Source: Xiphophorus maculatus (taxonomy: Eukaryota; Chordata; Actinopteri; Cyprinodontiformes; Poeciliidae). From it: a stretch of DNA of 64,000 nucleotides. How positions within the stretch are numbered: the stretch's first letter is position 1; every line of letters starts with the position of its first letter. The translations under genes and the position numbers were made by a program. Shown one piece after another: positions 45,801-62,224 of the stretch. The notes under the pieces are model-generated. The model saw only the letters and a list, made by a program, of their open reading frames with translations. It was not told the origin of the DNA and did not search any database. The stretch spans positions 10,391,015 to 10,455,014 of the forward strand of contig NC_036461.1 in the NCBI RefSeq assembly GCF_002775205.1, given 5' to 3'.

Positions 45801-48800
45801 ACATAAAACCGCTGTCTGGAAACTGTCAGTACTTTTGGATGTCGATTGGGAAAAGGTTCCACGTTTATTATGCACTGCATCCGCTGTAGTTGCCATTCCA
45901 GGGCACTATATGGCTCTGTGACTTTTTGTTTTATCGCAATTCTTCTTACCCTTGCAAGTCCATCCAGTATCTAAAGTGCAAAGTGGCTCAGACACTGAGC
46001 AAAATTTGTTTAAGCTAATTATTGTGGCTTAACATGTAGAGGGATAAATTGGTGAGAGTGGTTACTGATTATCACCATTTGTAGATTTACAGATGTTTAA
46101 TAGTGATGGAACCCACATAAAAAGTGCTCACTCCATCTTTTTTTCTGTCTTGAAATTGATTGGTCACACATCAATTTGATGAATGCTTTGTAAAATTAGC
46201 AATTGTTTAACTATGACAGTCATCTGTCATAATTAAGAAGTAGTCTGTCAGACATTGCAAACCTAAATGGCTCATCTATATATAGTATGTACTTCCTGTG
46301 TGTGTTTTTTTGTTTGTTTAAAAACTGGTTTATCTGCCTTGGGATAAAAATTGAAAACACAACATGGAATGTATTTTTTAACTTCAATATTTAGAGTTTT
46401 TTGTGGCTCTATTGTACAGATGTTTTCATGTCAATTTACTCTTGATTCCCAGATCTGTTAGAGATGTGTAACAAAGGGCTTTCTGGCTTCTTCCTAGGGC
46501 CAATGTGGAGTCCATGCAGTCAGAAACTGGTGCTTTGCTCAAACAGCTCAATGACTCTGCCAAGAAAGTGTCAAACTCTGTGGATGAGGTGAAGGAGCAA
46601 TATACAAAAATACTTGAGGTAAGAGGACATGCTGAAGGAAAAAAATGGTTGCTTCTTTTATGTTTTGTTTTCCTGCAGTTGGATCACATCCTAAGAGGTG
46701 GACTTGCTTTTAACTGCAGGAAAACCTAAAGGCGTGCCAAAGTTTAAATGAAAGATTCACAGAGATCGAGAAGAAGAGGAGTGACCTGGCTGTCTACTTG
46801 TGTGAAGATGTGAGTCAGCTGTCGCTCGAGGAGCTCTTCGGAACCATCAGAACTTTCAGAGAACTTTTTATCAAGGCACTAAAGGTGAGGAAAAATATGT
46901 CAATGCTAATTATCTCAAATAATATCAGACTTACTTTAAAACCGCTTTTTTGTGTGGAGTCTGTATGACACTCCACAGCTGAGGCTGACTTGCATGTGTG
47001 GGAGTTCAGTTAGGAATATATGTATCAGTTGACTCAAGGTTGAATGAAGGCTGTTATTGTTTCCACCTAAATGATTCAAAGACAAATTGCGGTGTATATT
47101 TGGTACTCGTCAGTGATGGTGACACTCTTTGTTTCCTGATGAAAGGAGAACAAAATGAGGAAAGAACAAGCTGCCAAGGCTGAGAAGAGAAAGAAGCAGC
47201 TGGCAGAAGAAGAATCCAAGAGACGGAAGGGAGAGAATGGAAAAATAAGTGAGTTTTGCTCTGGAAATCTAAAATGCTGACCTAAAAATATAGATTTTTT
47301 TAAATCGAGATGGAGAAAATTTCCAGGGCAAAAGAATAACTTTCAGTCACCTACTTCAGCTTTTATGATTTTGTTTCTTTTAGTTTGGCGAATAAACACT
47401 TATGAAAATCACTGCTCCTCATCAGTTGGGTTTACACAACCTGTGTAGAAACTGACAGGTCAGCTTTGCAACATTGGGCCTTTTAATTCAACATTCAGTT
47501 GCTGCACATCAACTTTTTGGCTAAATTGAGCTCCTGACAATTTTATGACATTAATTTACTTTTCCTGACAAGAAGGTTGACTGCTTTTTATTCAAAGGCA
47601 AGCTGCATTCTCAACAAAACAAAGAATTTCTTCAGCAAACTTACTTTTGACTGATTGGAATGAGAAAATTGCCTAAAGTTTTCCCCTTTGCATTTATCAA
47701 AGAGGTAATGAGCACCATGAGCCCACTTAATGTGCAACCCAAATCCTTGGTGAATGTAGTTTTGAGTTTCTGCCCTGGTGCTTTGAAATCTTCCCAAAAA
47801 TTCAACATAAAGGCATACTGTAAATATTTACTCAGCGAGTGGTTCCTTATACTTCTGATGTCCAAATAACCACAAAAATGTATGTTTTATGCAACACCAG
47901 TGCTACAACGTAAATTTGTCCTATGAGCAGTAATTCTATATTTCTCACCAGAAGTTGTACCTAAGTGTTTCTAATATTTTCATCATTTTAATGACCTTAT
48001 TTGTTGCAGTAAAGAAAGGCATTATGCCACAAAACGATGGCTGCATCATCGACCACCTCTTGGCAGACATCAGGAAAGGTTTCAGCCTGAGAAAGACCCG
48101 GCCAAGGTGCGATTCGGAAAGCCTCTCCTCTAGTGAAATGCGTAGAGATACATGCCCACCTGGTAAGGACAAGAGATGGTGGTCTCCATCCTCAGCTCCT
48201 TGCTCCATCCCTGAATGCATTAACCACAAACCACCAACCTGTCTTATAAGATTATATGTGCTTCTCTGCCCTGCCCCCTCCTGCATTTAGCTAAGCTAGT
48301 GTTGTTGCAACTGCTTTGTGAAGCTACTATAGAGTTTCTTTGCTTGATGAGCTCTTTGTCATGCCTGCTGTGTGCTTTTGCTTATTGTGATTCGCCAGTG
48401 AAGGACAGTAATTCAGCTAATATGTGCCGCTCAGGAGTTTACATGCTCTCATTGACATGGCTGTCTTTTCTTTCTGGCTTTAGAGGAAATATTTGAACCG
48501 ATCTTTATTTGAAATGGTTATACAGCAAACGGTTTCAATGAATTTACAAGAAAAAGTATGTCATGTCTAAAAGTAACATTTATGTTAAAAAAAATAAATC
48601 AGCTCTGCCAATTCTGCTGACTGATCATTAATATGCTTAAAGGTGATTAGGAATGGTTATAAAAATATTAGTAGGCACAAAAACATAGATTTTGTCTTTA
48701 TAATTTTGCCTCTGTTAAAATACTTTGGCTTTTCTTTAATCCTGACATTATACTGTCTTCCTTTAAAAATTATCGGTGGGGTAGTTTTTAGTCATTCCTT

Positions 48801-51170
48801 CCCTGAAAAAATTTTATAAATCAGTCATTAAAAGTTAAAACCTATTGAAACTCGTGCTTCGTGGATGCAAACTTCTGACCGGCACAGTGTATCTCCATCA
48901 GTACAACCTGCATCTCTCCTTCAGGTTCAAGTGTGAAGTCTGCAGACGAAGGAGCCGCCCCTTCCACTCCCTCCAAACCTCACTCAGAGGATCACCAGCG
49001 CCTCGAAGGCGAAGTGAACGGCTTCATCAGCCCGTCAGAAGACACTGCACAAGCTCCACAGCTGAGTGCAGCCCAAGATGGGACAGCAGTGCCTCCCAAT
49101 CCAACCCCTGGACAGCCATCCACGACGACGCATATTCCTCTGGAAAGGCCGGCATCGCTACAGGATGGTAAAGGCCAAGAGAAACCCACTGCCTCTGTAC
49201 TGGACACAACACCACCACCTGAGGCTGAAGTTCAACCAGGTCTGCATACAAACAGCTTTTCTTTAGATTCAACGGAGACTAGCGTCCTCAGTCCATCATC
49301 CCTGTCCGATTCAGACCTGCTTGAAGCCGTGCTGGACAGCGCATCGAGCCTGGTGCATGACGTCTCAGACGAGTCGGGTATTAGCAAAAGCCTCGATAAC
49401 CAAGAAGGTTCATCTGTTACAGACACTAATAGGAAATGTGGTGAACTTCCCGAAGGAGATCACAAAACAAGCCATTTACCAAAAGCAAGGGGAGAAGATG
49501 AAGGTGAAGACAAGGAATATGTAACTGTGAGGACATGCGGGGAGGATGAAGTTTGGAGTAAGAAACTCTCAGAACCTGAAGCAAGTGTAGTTGCACTCGA
49601 TGAGGGCATCAGCGGGTGCGACGTCCCAGATGGGCAGGAACCGGAAGATGTGCCGTCGGTCTCTGAGGAAGTGTCCACCTCTGTTGCACCTGAACCAAAG
49701 AAACAGCTGAAGCTCTTTAAGCGAAGCAAAAAAAGGAGTAGTCAAGGTAAACCATTCATTCATTACAATAAAGGTCACACTTTGAAAGCTAGCTTCTCAA
49801 GATTTCTTAAAAGGGAAGCTATCTTTTCTGTTGCGTTTGTCAGTTTATTTTTTATGTTATATCTCTTGGTGAATTTATATGAGCAGTTTTACATGAACTC
49901 ATTCATTTTTACGGTACAAATGCAAATGTTAAATACTGAATGGATTTAACTCTCTGGTCAGTTTGTTTTGAATCTTCTGTTTTCCGTTTGACTCTCTGAA
50001 ACACAAGGTAACAGTGGGAAAAGTGGGAAACGACACACTAAACATAAATCAGGCTGTGTGTTGCAGTGAGGTAGGTCAAATCGACCCGGTGCCAGACTGT
50101 AATCAGGATTATCCTAACGAACTCAATCATCGTCAGAGCTCTGTGCCAATAACACGTCATCTGTCGGTCTAACTGGAATCAGGATATTTTTCATCTGTCT
50201 GTGTCGTCTGACCCTTCTTAATGCTTGCTCTCCCTTAACACTCTTCAGACTCAGTGTTTGGTCATGCTGAAAACTTTCCTTGAGCTGATTCTAATGCCAA
50301 TCAAAGCTGGTGGAAGCAAAAACCTGCCGCCGCACTACCATGCGCAGCAATTAATCCAGTACTGATCTCGGTCGGACTTGCAGTGTGAAAGTCGCTGTGG
50401 TGTCATTGTTGACTTTCCCCATGAAATCTCACTTTTGTGTCCTCTGTCCATATTTAACTGTCCATTCTCTGGAACTACAAGTGGGACTGTCTACCAACAG
50501 TCTCCATAAGCTTTCTGTAAACTTGGCTCTGTGCTTTTAACTCAATGAAAACAAATGTTAATGCATTCAAATGTTTCATCACTTAAATGTGTATTTTTTA
50601 TTTATTTAGATGCATCTTAATCTGTACATTTATATATTTTTAAATATATTAAAGTGTTTCTGGAAAAATGTATCTCTCCTGTATTCATTTCAATATTTGT
50701 TTCCCTACAGGTGATTCCAGAAAAAGGAAATCGAGAGGAAAAAGAAAGTGTTAATTTCCTGCTAGATTTATAAGCTGAAGAAAAGATTTTTAATGATCTA
50801 AAATGAGAATATTTACTGCAAGAACTCTCTGAAGATGTTGAAGTTGTCATCAGTCGTCTACAGAATCTCCCCTTGACCAAGAAGTAAAACATCCAGGTCT
50901 GATTTTTCACAGCATGGGTGTTGGTGTCACTTTATGTAAATTAGAGTTTGTTGTTTATATGAATGCAGAGCAGTCCTAAGATAAATATGAATGTGCTTTA
51001 TATGTTTGTATATTTTGTAATAATTAGTGAAATGTGTTTTGCTATGAGTTGTGGTTACCCTGCAGCACCTTTTGAGAAGATATTGTTGGTGCAAGATGTC
51101 TAATTTATCAAAACAAAAAAACAGCCTTTGTCTGAATTTATTTATATATTCTAGCAATCTCTAAAATAAA
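36809..51170 (+). CDS. inf2: Inverted formin 2 (DID-FH1-FH2-WH2/DAD formin); start ATG 36823
   Basis: Twenty shared coding exons: 36823-37219, 38669-38784, 38881-39040, 39619-39652, 40327-40468, 41404-41536, 41719-42258, 43492-43637, 43738-43799, 43904-44006, 44103-44188, 44895-44995, 45079-45149, 45234-45341, 45436-45506, 46498-46618, 46720-46884, 47146-47248, 48010-48162, 48925-49746. Then come alternative ends 50008-50069 or 50711-50754. All phases agree; products are 1231 or 1225 aa (human INF2 is about 1249). The N-terminal armadillo DID (about 1-330) has [17 protein letters not shown] and [16 protein letters not shown]1 (about 390-470) is polyproline. FH2 (about 495-850) starts MKKLNWQKL and includes [22 protein letters not shown] and [13 protein letters not shown]. 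The WH2/DAD-like motif [20 protein letters not shown] is near 896-915. INF2 nucleates, severs and depolymerises actin; DID-DAD binding controls it. Introns 2 and 7 begin with GC. The acidic exon-20 tail is less conserved. Confidence 0.97.
37446..38320 (-). mobile_element. Tc1/mariner copy in inf2 coding intron 1
   Basis: It begins 'gccttgcaaaaatgttcaga' and 'aaaccataaactccaatgtg' (terminal repeat). It then has 'ccatcaccatgtttcaccat' (antisense of the GG-IMLW transposase region) and 'cacatggcttgagccaaact'. It ends near 'attacacaagtggacccaat'. Strongly decayed and antisense to inf2. Confidence 0.82.
38379..38408. other. Perfect 30-bp palindrome
   Basis: The half-site ACTGGAAGGGAACAA (38379-38393) is followed at once by its exact reverse complement, with no loop. 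It lies in inf2 between coding exons 1 and 2, about 260 bp before exon 2. Function unknown. Confidence 0.85.
41911..42146 (+). other. inf2: FH1 polyproline-coding tract of inf2
   Basis: Within inf2 exon 7, runs of up to about 14 prolines alternate with PLPGM/PLPGG-type spacers, the usual profilin-actin binding layout of a formin FH1. CCA/CCT/CCC triplets make the DNA itself nearly repetitive, so length variation between individuals is plausible. Open frames in the other five frames here are artefacts of the repeat. Confidence 0.93.
42420..42795 (+). mobile_element. Tc1-like element, third family, 3' part
   Basis: The order 'cccctgttcagctaaaagta', 'ccgtgggatgtggtggacaa', 'ggacaccatcagaggtctaa', 'gcctcaactggtcagggctg', and an end resembling 'cataaggttaggcctaatca' follows the transposase C-terminal part and terminal repeat of a common fish Tc1-like family. 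It is decayed and sits in the GC-AG intron 7 of inf2. Confidence 0.75.
43115..43335 (+). repeat. Interspersed repeat of teleost type
   Basis: The landmarks 'caagtttatttgtacagcac', 'atttcaaaatgctttgtacc', 'gagtttgttccagacttgtg' and 'gtgcatagaaactgcacgtc' match, from memory, a widespread fish interspersed repeat. I cannot assign its class. Located in inf2 intron 7. Confidence 0.55.
45507..46497. other. inf2 intron between FH2 exons 15 and 16
   Basis: No exon, repeat family or open frame worth naming was seen in this 1-kb intron. Confidence 0.5.
48010..48162 (+). other. inf2: inf2 exon 19 encoding the WH2/DAD-like motif
   Basis: The exon encodes [18 protein letters not shown], matching the WH2-like DAD of vertebrate INF2. 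That motif binds actin monomers and the N-terminal DID. The acidic and serine-rich stretch [13 protein letters not shown] follows. This is what distinguishes INF2 from other formins and supports the gene call. Confidence 0.92.
50008..50069 (+). CDS. inf2: inf2 alternative last exon, CAAX form (ends CVLQ)
   Basis: The acceptor ACACAAG|GT precedes an exon in phase with exon 20. It encodes [20 protein letters not shown] and a TGA stop. CVLQ fits a CAAX prenylation box, and vertebrate INF2-CAAX likewise ends in a CAAX box that tethers it to the ER. The lysine/histidine-rich lead-in is basic, as expected beside a lipid anchor. A downstream ATTAAA at 50648-50653 could end this transcript before the other last exon. 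Confidence 0.85.
50648..50653 (+). promoter_or_regulatory. Candidate poly(A) signal for the inf2 CAAX transcript
   Basis: ATTAAA lies between the two alternative last exons (stop at 50069; next exon at 50711), the position expected for alternative polyadenylation. Confidence 0.4.
50711..50754 (+). CDS. inf2: inf2 alternative last exon, non-CAAX form
   Basis: The acceptor TTCCCTACAG precedes an exon in phase with exon 20. It encodes [14 protein letters not shown] and then TAA at 50752-50754. The tail is highly basic and lacks a CAAX box. In mammals the non-CAAX INF2 form is cytosolic. AATAAA signals follow at 51165-51170, 51202-51207 and 51288-51293. Confidence 0.82.
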
Positions 51171-51293
51171 TAAATGTAACTTTTAATGTTGAATATATTT
51201 TAATAAAATTTACTGTATTTTTTTTTCTCAAAGTGTTTTCCCCCAGCCCTTTCTGTTTTTTTGTTTTTTTGCTGGGTGCTTCATAACAATAAA
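51165..51293 (+). promoter_or_regulatory. Cluster of inf2 poly(A) signals
   Basis: Three AATAAA hexamers at 51165, 51202 and 51288 lie 0.4-0.5 kb after the non-CAAX stop. A T/GT-rich stretch sits at 51208-51272. The gene most likely ends here. Confidence 0.6.
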
Positions 51294-54200
51294 ATTTGCC
51301 ATGATATACATTCCTGGCCACATTTATTGACAGTTGATGAAAACAAGTAAAACGTCTCCAAATAATTTCATCTTATAACATGATCTCACCTTAAACAACT
51401 GTGCAGTTTTGTATGTACTTTCTTTTTGAACATCTATCTGTTGACATACACTGTTCAGTGCAGAGGGTAGTGCTGGTGGCTATTTCCATTGCTCACAGAG
51501 CAACAGCCATGCATTAGCACACTTAGTCCAAAGAGCAATATACATACCAATTAACAGTTGCTTTAGGAGCAAGCTGGGTTCCCTGGAGAGAATTCCTACA
51601 AGAACAGAAAAAAACTCAAAATTCCAATCAGAAAGACACCATCCTGGGATTCACTCCCATGAATCAATATTTCATTGTGTAGTCCCAAAACAGAACAAAC
51701 AATTAAAAGTTATTGAACACAATATAATCATGAAAAATGAAAACTATATGTTGCACAGACTGTCCAATATACAGCTTGAGTGCCTCAATGAGTGAATCAG
51801 GAGGTCACAAAAAAAACCTTTAAGACCATCAGGGCTTACTTGCTTCAGTTAAGGCTATTGTTCTGGACAAAATTGTATCCATAGCAAATTTCCAAGGTCA
51901 GAACCGGTTCTGAGTTAAGAACACAAAGGCAATTTAAGAATTACAAAAAAAAAAAAAAATTATCCCCCAAGACTTTTGTAAAAACAATCAATCAGTTGAA
52001 AAGATGAAAGGTTGACTTTTTAGAAGGTGTCCTTTAAAATCTGCTGGAAAAACCGACAGAATTACAGAAAAAAGAACATCATGCAGAGGATCAAGCCTGA
52101 TGGTGGTGGTGGGCTGATATGATACTGTTGTGATCCATTACCTGAACCATGCCTTGATTTATGGAACCATGGCTTCTGCTTTTTGGTACTAATTCTTCAA
52201 GGAAAATACCTGAACATCACTTCATAACCTTTATAACTTTAGTAATTAATGTCACTCTTTTTTGCTACACATCTTATTTATATAGAACAAACATGACAAC
52301 AGGTCAAGATTAAATAGAAAATTTTACAGCCGAATATAATGTACAAATGACTTGTACCAACGATTTAGTCTTAATTAATTTTAACCATGGTTGATTTCCT
52401 GTTTGAGTTGTGATGCCTTTATTTTGAAGGCACCGCTTCCCGTTTAACTGTTAGCGCAAATGCAGCTTAACGGCAATCAAAAGAGGATAGAATAACGGAG
52501 CTTATAAAATATATTTTATTATGAGCAGCTTCCTTGATAGAGGCACAAGGTATGTTTATTATAATCTAAATAAACATATGCTCCAAATTTTGTGGTACTC
52601 AAACTATGCATTTTAATTACAAAAGTAAATTTATTGTACTTTTGTAAACTTTTTTAAGTTAAGATTTATTGCCATTAAACTTACAAGTCATCAGTAAAGT
52701 GTCATTCTTCATTCAGGGCGGCATGCTACAAATTATTAGGCCTGACTTGATTACAAAACCTTTTGCTTCTCTCAGCAATTTAATACTTGAAAATGAATCA
52801 GTGGTATTTTAACACTGGATGATAAAAAGACTAAAACTGACAGATAAAATGACATCACTGACGAAACCCATTGGTTTCTGATCGGCGTGCGTGACCACTG
52901 ACTGAGCAGGTGACACCAGGCTTAACTATAGTTAACCTTATTTTCTTTAACCCACCTAACTAAAACATACATATTTTCTTTTTAGTTCTGCTACCACGAA
53001 AACGCTGCAGCCTCGTGTACGGTTTGTTTTCTACGTAAACTCGCGCGAGATTTACAATGAGCAATTCGAGACGTCAGTAAAATGAAACATGATTGGATGG
53101 GCATTTCAGCTCATCCAATCACAGATTAATTGTATGCAGATAAGTATAAGCTAAATACCATTGGAAGCGGTACTGACCATATTGCATTAGTTAACAGCAA
53201 AACTCACAACAAACACATTATCTTTTGTGCCAACTCTGTCATATTTACATTGATTTTTCTTTCTGACATGTTGCTTAATATGCATTGTTCAATTTTTTAT
53301 AAACAAAAAAAAAATATTTCAATGTTAAAAAAATAAAAATTGAATTACATTACAGATGGGTGTGAGTGTTTACTTATCAGATTTATTCCATTGTTGACAT
53401 ATAACATTTCAAAAATATTAAATGTGAATATATATGTTGTAGATTCATTAAATATATCTTGAATGTATAACTATAATACATTCAAGTACTTAAAAATATT
53501 GAGAAATGTGGGTATGACAGGCAATTTAATGATATTGACATGTGAAAAAAATTATGTCATCACAAGATGCAAGGAACATTGAACACATGAACAAAATACT
53601 TGACCACATGTGGAAAATATGACCCACATGTGGGAAATGGGAATCACATGTGATTTTTTTTTGTGGATTATGTGATCACATGTGATTTTCATGGGATCAC
53701 ATGTGATTTTCATGGGATTTTTTTGTAAGGGTAAACCTGACTGTTAACCTGGTCTGGCGCAGGCTAGCTGTGATAAATCGTCGTGGTAACTTATGTGCTG
53801 CTGCTTTTGTAAAACCGAGTCCAGGCACAGCCAGGATATTCCAATCCGCTATCCTGACGCAGCATTCGGGTTTCCACTTTTGCCACTCTTTGAATGTTTC
53901 AGCTCATAAACAAGCTTTAAGAGGAATCAATTTGCGAATTAAAAATAGTACTTTTATGAATATTTAGTTTTCAAAATGTAAGACCAACATAAAAATGTCT
54001 GACATTAAGTTTATTTGGCAAAATACCACTGGTATAATTATTTAAATTTAAAGCGATTAAAAATATGTATTTTTGTCCTTATCAATATACTCAGAGATAT
54101 ATATTTTTTCTGCATTTTCAGTGTGAAAATATATTACTGCATAAGCATCTTTGCCTGTCATGCTCGTAAATGTATGAATATTCCCTCATGCTTCCCTCTG

Positions 54201-54359
54201 TGTCAAAGCTTTTGAGCAGAGGTGAAAACCACTTGGAGAGCTACGTATCTCTGTGCGTCTGCTTCTGACATCACCCCTTCTGAAGTTACAGATATGGCAA
54301 TGCCTCTCCTGGAGACAGCTTAGTCTTCTTGAGACTGAAAGACTAAAGCAGGCGTCGTT
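51294..54359. other. Intergenic region inf2-adss1
   Basis: No gene was seen. About 51310-52260 looks like an old interspersed repeat (phrases such as 'ttcctggccacatttattga' and 'cctgatggtggtggtgggct') that I cannot classify. The CACATGTG cluster is at 53604-53710. The adss1 promoter must lie in the last few hundred bases, but no TATA box or clear element could be picked out. Confidence 0.5.
53604..53735. repeat. CACATGTG palindrome cluster
   Basis: CACATGTG occurs five times within about 105 bp (near 53605, 53625, 53645, 53679 and 53698), several times inside longer palindromes such as CCCACATGTGGG and AATCACATGTGATT. The phrase 'gatcacatgtgattttcatg' is repeated in tandem. A terminal-looking 'ttttttgtaagggtaa' follows. 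It resembles a small non-autonomous repeat rather than a regulatory array. Confidence 0.7.
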
Positions 54360-61007
<6,648 letters not shown>

Positions 61008-61384
61008 ACCAAAATACAACTGACGGAAGAAAGAACTGGCACAAAGGGGCATGTTTTAGCCACAAAGAAATGTTCTCTTTGAAAAACATTAAAAAAGATG
61101 TGTATACAACGAATGAGATGTGTCGATCAAGTGTTTTCTGAGGCAGTCAAACATACTCGGTTTTGAAGGTGCTACAATGAGCAGCAATATAAAGCTTACA
61201 AGAATGGTCTCAAAGCTATCAACAAAGTTTCTATCTATCTATCTGAACTAATGTATATGTATATAAGATTTCCAAAGCTTGATAGACTAAATTATAATCT
61301 AACTAAATTATAATCTAACCCTACGTTGAACTTCCCTTCAACTTTTTTTCCTGAAGTGCCTGATGATAAAAGTGTTTGTTCACT

Positions 61385-61620
61385 AACAAAGCTTTGACAT
61401 CTTTGTAGATTTGTATTAATATTGAAAGTAAATTACAAACAGGTGGACAATATTTACTAATTAGATTATTTCTGACTGCTTGATTGGCTGCACTAAAATG
61501 TAGGGGTAACTGAGTACAGCTGCATTAATACAAATGCTGCATTTTTCAGAACTCTATTTGCAAAATATTTTCCAAACTACAAATCATTTTCCTCTCACTT
61601 AAGCCACAACCTAAGCCTAC
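61385..61620 (-). mobile_element. Tc1/mariner end fragment in the adss1 3' region
   Basis: 'aaattacaaacaggtggaca', 'atatttactaattagattat', 'tgtaggggtaactgagtaca' and 'aatacaaatgctgcattttt' keep the order of the 5' non-coding end of the Tc1 copies. It probably lies in the long adss1 3' UTR, before the AATAAA at 61914. Confidence 0.72.
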
Positions 61621-61913
61621 TTTTGTTGGTCTTATACATACAATTAAAAGAAAATGTTCAAGTTTAAGTGCCTTAAATATAATATATTTCAATTACTATT
61701 TGGTAGTATAAAAATACAAACACCAAATTTGTATTTGACACCAATTATTTATTTGAGAAATGTTTAGGCTAATTGTTGGTTGTTGGCTTTACTTTAGTAA
61801 TGTTCCTCATCTTGCCTTTGACCCCCTAATGTTAAAACAATTTTATGTTCAAAATTTAAGTTGTGCTCTTCAGTTTCCAAATATTTCCAGTGTTAAAGGA
61901 GTTTAAAGCTTAG

Positions 61914-61919
61914 AATAAA
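61914..61919 (+). promoter_or_regulatory. Candidate adss1 poly(A) signal
   Basis: AATAAA lies 0.9 kb after the adss1 stop and only about 300 bp before the siva1 start codon. If used, the adss1 3' end and the siva1 promoter are very close. No AATAAA was noticed nearer the stop. Confidence 0.5.
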
Positions 61920-62012
61920 ATAATCTCTTGTAGGCTGTTTTTGATTCGTTTTCTCAAAAGAACTGAAAGCTAAAAAATCCCAGCGTAATCACTTACTACA
62001 TTTTCTACGGTC

Positions 62013-62224
62013 CCGGAATGCAACATCATGTCCTTAAATGGGTTTAAAAGTTGATCACGTGGTACAAGAGCAGCAATCTGAGATTGGAGTTTTGTTGCCA
62101 CGTGACGATAACCTGCTGTTTGTGATTGGCTGCTCTCTGCCTCCTGCCATTTTTCCCGCAATAAACAAGTGTGGGGGTGTTAGCGTAGCTATACACAGAG
62201 AACTTTGCACATTTACCAGCTAAA
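62013..62224 (+). promoter_or_regulatory. siva1 promoter: ETS, E-box, CCAAT and E2F-like sites
   Basis: Ordered motifs upstream of the ATG at 62225: CCGGAA (62013-62018, ETS-like), CACGTG (62056-62061), inverted CCAAT as ATTGG (62083-62087), CACGTG (62099-62104), inverted CCAAT (62125-62129), and TTTTCCCGC (62151-62159, E2F consensus type). No TATA box is seen. Mammalian SIVA is reported as an E2F1 and p53 target, so the E2F-like site 66 bp before the start codon is a sensible candidate. No p53 site was noticed. Confidence 0.7.

Noticed and set aside
48845..49171. Arg/Ser-rich 108-codon frame overlapping inf2 exon 20
   Set aside because: It is a shifted frame; the inf2 frame continues in phase from exon 19 and stays open for 822 nt.
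53604..53735. CRISPR-like array
   Set aside because: The repeated CACATGTG units have irregular short spacing and lie in a vertebrate genome; this is a repeat element.
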